A stretch of DNA of 64,000 bases from Scortum barcoo. Its lineage: Eukaryota; Chordata; Actinopteri; Centrarchiformes; Terapontidae. Where the stretch lies: assembly GCA_023238725.1 (NCBI GenBank), contig CM041547.1, positions 21,562,744 through 21,626,743 on the forward strand. Reading direction: 5' to 3'. How positions within the stretch are numbered: position 1 is the first letter of the stretch; every line of letters starts with the position of its first letter. Below the pieces are notes generated by a model. It had not been told where the DNA came from. It saw nothing but the letters and a program-made list of their open reading frames with translations, and did not search any database. Positions 58,501-64,000 of the stretch are shown here, one piece after another. The position numbers and the translations under genes are program-made.

Positions 58501-60448
58501 TGAGATGTATTGAATGCAGCACTTTCTTTTCCTTTCTCTTCATCTCTTCCAAGCGTGTCTCTCTGTAGCTGTTACTGCTTTGTTACTGCTCTCTGGGCCA
58601 GGAGAGACCCAGGAAGAGTCAGTCTGGCCAAGGTGGCTGCTGCCTGCTGACACAGCCAAAGTAAATGAGCAATCCGCCCTCGGTCTCTTGGATGTGTGCG
58701 CTGCTGCTGTAGGAGGCTAAAGTCGGAAGGGAATTCCCTCGTGTGTCGTGGATCGATACAACGCGCGCAACGCCGGCCACGCGCGTGGACGCATATATTC
58801 GCACAAGCTGCGTGCGAGAGCGTGGACGCGCTCACACGCCAGTCAGGAAGATTGATGATGGATTCCCGTCAACTGTCAGGTGGTTTTTACATCGGTCAGA
58901 AATAGCCGCGGGGCTATGAGAAGAATTGAGGGATCAACTGGGGTAGGACGGGGTTGGCATGACAACGAAACTCTGGCTCTGCTTAGTCACTGGAGGCTGA
59001 CAGCTCACGGATAATATCGCGTTTCCTCATGCTGGCACATCACCCCATCCCACTGCCTCCCCACCCACTCACCCACTGCACCGCATACTCCCTGGGTCAG
59101 AGCTGAAACCACAGGGCCCTGACTAATCAGACCACACACACTAAAGGAGAGGGAGAGGAGAAAGACGGCGAGATAGAGTTTGTTGTCTGACAAACCAATG
59201 TTCTGCAGGGAAGCGAGGAGGAGAGGGGAGCTGGGCTGAGGTTTTGGTTTTGGGGGGGGGGCGGGGGGAGCAGTAAAAGAAAGAAAACACTGATTAGGCA
59301 ATGACCTTAGGCTACGTGCATGGCAGGAGAAGAATTAACCTTTTAAGCCCCTCTGACCTGCCGGTGGGCCAGTCATAACCAAGTCCTGCTATGCAGCCAA
59401 ACTTCGTCTCCAAAGTCACAGAACTTTATTTAAATCTTTGAGATCACGACAGGTGCTGAGCCAAAGAGGAGATATCATGGTAAAAAGTCTTTTTTATTCA
59501 CTGTTGCTTTGTAATTTTTTTATCAATCAGGTTTATCAAGATTATATTATCATTTATTTATTTATTATAATTATTATAATTATATTTTCCCCCATTTCTT
59601 TTTTAATATTACTTAATTTATTTTAGATTTTGTTCGCTAATGCTGTTTTGTGCCTGAATGATGGAAACATTGCACGGCATCAGCAAATACAAAACAATAT
59701 TGGAGCAAAGAACAGTGTGCTGAGTCTAACTTTTTGTTGAATTCTGGGGAAATTTGAATAAAATGATGGTAAGACATCTAGAATAGGTTTTTAGTGCGAT
59801 TGTGTAGTCAATTTATTAAATTTCTTTAAATTGGTGTAAACATACAGTTATAACGAAGAGTTGGGACAAGCCTGTACAGTGTGGAAAATGAGTAGTTTTT
59901 ATCCAAAGCTAAAGCTAATTAAGGAGAAATAAAAGGTGAAAACTGGGAGTTGAAAAGATAAAAGCGCTGACAAATATGTGTGTGTGGGATTCATCTGTCA
60001 GGTCAGTGAAAATGTGCTGTGTGTATGGAACAGCAACTTGTCCGCAGGGACTAAAAGTGACGGGAGGCTCTGGACTCGTGGTTAACACAATCATAGAAAC
60101 AGGGGCAGAAACAAATTGTGCGCTTATTTTGTGAGTAGGTTTTCAGTGTACATGCGTCTGTCTGTGACAGTGATGACAGCTGAGACTCGACCCCCCCCCC
60201 CCCGCTCGTTCTCTCGTTCTCTCCTTCTCTCTCTGGCACGAGGGGTTCCCATGCAGGGTGCATTTGAAGTGGCTTCTGGGAGGCCCCCGGAGTGTGCCGA
60301 AAGGTCAGAGGTTACAACAACTGGGCCTCCCTGGACCTCCCCGCCTCCCTCTTACCCCCTTAAACACCCACACACACACACACATACACTCTCCTGTTTT
60401 CATGTCAGGGCCACAGATCACTTCCAGATCCCCCTGACACATTAGGCC

Positions 60449-60469
60449 AAAAAAAAAAAAAAAAAAAAA
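60449..60469. repeat. poly-A tract
   Basis: Twenty-one consecutive A. Confidence 0.9.
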
Positions 60470-61124
60470 GCTCTTGCTCGTGTTATCCTGCGCTCACTGC
60501 TGACAATTTAACATTTCAATGTTGTATGTCGACTGTCCCAGTGCACCCCCCCCCTCCACACACAAACACACACAAACACAATACCATCCTCGCTCCATCT
60601 TTATTAAGTTACAATGCCTCTTGAACCCCCCCTTCTTCTCTGTTTCAAAGACACACGTCATTGTCTCCACACACATATCTGATGAATAGGCCATTGTGTT
60701 TTTTCTCAGGGTGTAACCCACAAGTGTTAACAGAATACATTCTATTGCATTTCATTTCCGTGTGTGCATGTGTATGTGTGTGTGTGTGAGCACGTGTGCG
60801 GCTCCTCGGGAGGATGTTTTGTTCTTCTCCTCGCTAACACAGAAGAATCTGTCGTTCGCTCAGCGAGGTGTGAAATTGCACTGTCATCCGCTTCACCTGT
60901 CAGATGGGGGTGGGGGGGCGGCGGCAAAGTGACTTAGATCCTTTGGAACGTTCTCCCTCTCTGTTGTTCTGTCACCATCTACTCTCCTTTCCTCTCCTCT
61001 TCTGGAGATCTGTATCTGAGTTTCGCTCGGCAGTGTTCCCCATATCACCCACCACCACCACCACCCCTTTCCCCTCCCTCTCAGCTTAACATCTGTTTCT
61101 GGTGAGGGCCAGAGGGGGGGGATG

Positions 61125-61170
61125 TCGAACTCTTAAAATTAATTAGCGCATTACCAAATGCTTGAGTTAG
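61125..61170. promoter_or_regulatory. candidate homeobox/POU-type regulatory core
   Basis: CTTAAAATTAATTAGCGC followed by ATTACCAAATGC packs two TAAT-type sites and an octamer-like word into about 30 bp of otherwise GC-rich sequence. Suggestive only. Confidence 0.25.
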
Positions 61171-61687
61171 AAGAGGCCTCGCTGGACCCCCGTTACTCAC
61201 CCCACTCCACAACTCCTCGCTCCTCCCTGCTTCACCAAGCCCACATCTCCCCGAGTCCCAGGGGGCCGGTTTATCACCCAGGACCAATTAGACTAGGAAG
61301 TGAGGTCGCTGACCTTCTGTCAAGCCTCATCAGCTCCTGTGTCACCTGACAGGGGCCATGCCACCACACACAGGAATATACAGAGAAAGGGGAGGGGTGG
61401 AGTCACTGACCTCATGAAGGAGCGTGCTGCTGGGCGGTGACTGCTGTGAGGCATTCTCTGTACCTGTGGAAAACAGAGATCTCTTCATTTCCCTCACTTA
61501 TTTCATCCTTTTGCCTGTTGTGCGGCTGCTGGAGCTGGGTGAATATCAAGGAAATGTCTTGTTTCCAGTCTATTAAAAGTACAAACACAGATAATATCAA
61601 CACTCTCAACATCTATTAACTGCTGTCATTTTTTCTCTAGAAAAAAAGTCTCCGGTGTCTGTATGAGGCTGTTCTCAGGCACAGCAG

Positions 61688-61915
61688 GGCTTTGAGCTAA
61701 ATGCTAACACAAGCATGCTCACAATGACATGCTGATGTTTAGTAAGATTAATAATGATCAACATCTTTGTCTTAGGGGATCACCACAGTCGTTAAGGTTC
61801 ATCCTCTGGGGACCATAAATGTCTGTTGAAATTATCATGACAATTCATCCAATAGAGGAAGAGAGACTTAAGTCTGGAGCAAAGTGGTGGTACTGACAGG
61901 TCGACCCTGCCACAC
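61688..61915 (+). mobile_element. percomorph dispersed repeat (GAGCTAAATGCTAAC type)
   Basis: TTTGAGCTAAATGCTAACAC, GCATGCTCACAATGACATGC, TGATGTTTAGTAAGATTAAT, GGGGATCACCACAGTCGTTA, TTCATCCTCTGGGGACCATA, AATGTCTGTTGAAATTATCA, CAATTCATCCAATAGA and TCTGGAGCAAAGTGGTGG follow in order one of the most familiar non-autonomous repeats of percomorph fishes. This copy lacks some internal blocks. It is the strongest single clue to the taxon. Confidence 0.8.
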
Positions 61916-62949
61916 CTACAGTCCCTCCATTAGCATGGCTAGCTTCCACCACTCCATGCTACTTCCACCTGATGAAGCGTCTTCATGGTGTGGCTTCACA
62001 CCACATTTTGCCCGTATCCCAGAAACATAACCCGATCAAAAAGTTGCATGTTGCACGGTATCTTGTCACGCTTCCTTACACCACATGAGCTCATGGAGTC
62101 ACATGTTGCATCTTCTGCTGCTATGAACGATTGCATTCTTCCACATTTATCTATACCAGCACTTGTTTCAATCTTCAGAGCAGCCAAACATATTACGTAT
62201 GCACTGTAAGATTGTCATGTCTGGTCTTTGTTGTTTTTCATGAGTGGTATCAGAGTGGTTAAAGGGGCATTTTACCTTTGAGTCAGTTTAATGGTAATAA
62301 ATGGGACGTCAGTGTTTAGTCACTTAACAAAGTGATGTTACCTGCCACTTTCAATTCTCACACCTATTAAACTTGAGTGTTTACTGAAACCATGATACTA
62401 ATTTCAGTCTTTTTCTCTCTCTTTCCATGTTTCTGCTGTTGCCTTGCTGCTGTCTCAACAAAAGGTAAGATACAATAGTACTGATATGTTTCAGTAAATG
62501 TTTCCAAACTCATTTCACGTTCCTGTTTCCACCCTAACTACAGGTCCTCATCCATATATTATCTCTTTCTATTTCTTTTAATGTACTCATACTCACTATC
62601 ACTTAAAAAAGTCTTACCTCTTAACACTTCCTTCCACATCTTTCTCGCCACATTTCAGGACCGCTCTACTAAGACAGCCGTGTCAATTCAGTATCCCTAG
62701 GAATATTGTTTATATTGGACGTTTCTGCAGCGCACGCCTACGTGCAACAGCAATATCCAGTGACACTGCAGGAAGTTGTGTCTGCATTGTCTAAGGGTAA
62801 TGGATGGGTGCGCGGCACATTCGACCGCCGTGCTAGAAACGGTTCTTGTTATGTTACGGACCAACAGTTTTACAAACAAACCTACAATTTTCAACTAGCC
62901 ATAACTAAATATATTTTCTAGACCAGCTCTCTTTTAACCCACCTATACC
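61916..62949. other. nfix: intron 2, non-coding
   Basis: Nothing recognised. A donor-like AAAG/GTAAGA at 62465 has no coding exon with it. Confidence 0.5.
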
Positions 62950-63272
62950 TTAAAGGCAGACTGAGTAGGATTTGTTGGTTGCGGTTTGTAAACGCTACAT
63001 TCAAAGTTGATATATTTTTCATTTTACATTGTTTGCTGGCATCCGTGTTTGCCAGCTAGCTGTCTTCCTTTTCAATGTCTTTGCTGGCACAATGCTACCT
63101 TTCTTTGTGCATCGCTGCCGCAAATAATGAGCGGAATTTTGAGAAAGAGCTGGCAGGACAATGGATTGGTCAGGAGTGTGCATTTCTTCAGGGGCATGCA
63201 TGATGCAAACCCACTGGTGAAAACATTGCTCCGTAGCGCTACCAGTGGCCAAAAGCTCCACATGGTACCTAT
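62950..63272 (+). mobile_element. percomorph dispersed repeat (AAAGGCAGACTGAGTAGGATTT type)
   Basis: CTTAAAGGCAGACTGAGTAG, GTTTGCTGGCATCCGTGTTT, GCCAGCTAGCTGTCTTCC, GGACAATGGATTGGTCAGGA, GTGTGCATTTCTTCAGGGGC, CCACTGGTGAAAACATTGCT and CCAAAAGCTCCACATGGTAC match in order a repeat I recall that begins TTAAAGGTAGACTGTGTAGG and ends in TACCTTTAA. The 126-codon frame over it is an accident of the repeat. Confidence 0.7.
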
Positions 63273-64000
63273 TAACTGTGGCTTATTTTTCATAACCCCC
63301 GATGTTTCCCCTAACTCTCACCATTCTTCGCCATGTGCAGATGTTGTAGTAATGAAAAAGTATCAAAACACTGACACTGAGTGTTGAAAAATGTCAACGT
63401 AATCCAAAATTTTGCCAAACCAGTCCGTCAGCGAAAATGCGGGTGCGTGCTGTAAGCCAAAGTTTGATTGAGGACATTTTAATTTATTAAATGTAACTGC
63501 GAGCAAACATTTTTAATTCCGATGATTTTTTATAGCATATTGGAATGAAGCCCTCCTATTGTCCCGTATTCTGTTATAATGGATACCACACAGTAGAGTG
63601 TTTGACGCCCCCACTCCTCCTCTCCTTCTGTCAAGTCTCGACTACAACACCTTAATTTGTTCCCAGACTACATTTTTGTCACCCTCTCCACCCCCCTCTC
63701 CTCCCAATCATCCGTCTCTCCGCCTCCTCCTTCATCCTCCACCTTTCCCCTCTCACGCATCTAAATTCTGTGGGGGTTTTTTTCCTCCTACCATCTCTCG
63801 CCCCCATTACTCCAACTCCTCCTCTGTAACATTCAGCTTATCTCGCCCCATCTCTCCTCTCGAGATCTCTGCTTCTTTTCTCCTCCCTCAGCTGCCTCCC
63901 TTTCCACCCCTCCTCTTCCTCCCAGCCCAGTTCTGTTTGCGCCTGTTTACCTCCATCGTTCCACCAGATGGTTTGTGTTAAAACTCTACGTTTGACAGCT
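63273..64000. other. nfix: intron 2, non-coding, pyrimidine-rich end
   Basis: Unique sequence to about 63600, then a C/T-rich tract (about 63607-63960) that gives Ser/Pro/Leu-rich frames. No exon is seen before the window ends. Confidence 0.55.

Larger units (their letters stand above)
58501..61687. other. nfix: intron 2, non-coding
   Basis: No gene is supported. Contains AT-rich sequence near 59.5-59.65 kb, a G-run at 59250-59271, poly-A at 60449-60469 and CA repeats near 60370-60390 and 60556-60580. Confidence 0.55.
37016..64000 (+). other. nfix: nfix intron 2, partial
   Basis: The sequence after the exon 2 donor GTATGT is non-coding to the end of the window. NFIX exon 3 should start in phase 1 and read roughly E/DSGQSDSSNQQGD. 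I looked for that pattern and for the exon 4 pattern (SFQDCFVTSGVW) and did not find either, so the intron probably extends past 64000. The alternative, a divergent exon 3 missed by eye, cannot be excluded. Confidence 0.75.

Noticed and set aside
62408..62464. Possible nfix exon 3 between ...TTTCAG and AAAG/GTAAGA
   Set aside because: The peptide in any frame is Ser/Phe/Cys-rich and unlike the NFIX exon 3 sequence, and the pyrimidine tract would itself be the exon.
1..64000. CRISPR arrays, rRNA or tRNA genes
   Set aside because: The only regularly repeated units are microsatellites without spacers. No tRNA A/B-box pair or rRNA sequence was noticed.
1..64000. An undescribed multi-gene system
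   Set aside because: The window contains the start of one known transcription-factor gene and its introns. Nothing in it suggests a new operon-like or defence-type system.

Overview
This window is eukaryotic and carries the 5' part of one recognisable protein-coding gene, a nuclear factor I transcription factor of the NFIX subtype, on the + strand. Two coding exons are visible. Exon 1 (9881-9907) encodes the NFIX-type start MYSPYCLTQ. The 532-nt exon 2 (36484-37015) encodes most of the NFI DNA-binding domain. Both end at clean GT donors and join in phase 0. Exon 3 and everything downstream lie beyond the right edge, so the window covers about 9.9 kb of upstream sequence, all of a 26.6-kb intron 1, exon 2 and about 27 kb of intron 2.

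The organism is most likely a ray-finned fish and probably a percomorph. The reasons are the dense (CA)n/(GT)n microsatellites, the NFIX protein sequence, and several decayed dispersed repeats whose wording I recognise from percomorph genomes (for example 1675-2095, 26270-26940, 53757-54124, 58160-58500, 61688-61915 and 62950-63272). I cannot tell nfixa from nfixb. All repeat assignments are from memory of the families, not from a search.

Layout: 1-9650 is upstream non-coding DNA with old repeats and microsatellites. About 9650-10600 is the CpG-rich exon 1 and promoter region, with a 19-codon upstream ORF ending 8 nt before the NFIX start. 10600-33900 is intron 1 with transposon relics, microsatellites and several repeat-free, AT-rich, homeobox-site-like segments that could be conserved regulatory elements. 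About 32160-32460 and 33900-35110 are CpG-rich islands inside intron 1. The first contains a 68-bp tandem duplication and a 78-nt in-frame exon-like segment. The second looks like a possible alternative promoter and carries an evenly spaced array of NFI half-sites. 37016-64000 is intron 2: microsatellites, purine/pyrimidine tracts and at least five transposon-derived repeats, two with terminal inverted repeats I could delimit.

I see no tRNA or rRNA gene, CRISPR array, second protein-coding gene or clearly new biological system. The most useful leads are the upstream ORF, the 78-nt cassette-exon candidate, the NFI half-site array, and three substitutions in exon 2 at positions that are the same in all four mammalian NFI paralogs as I recall them.
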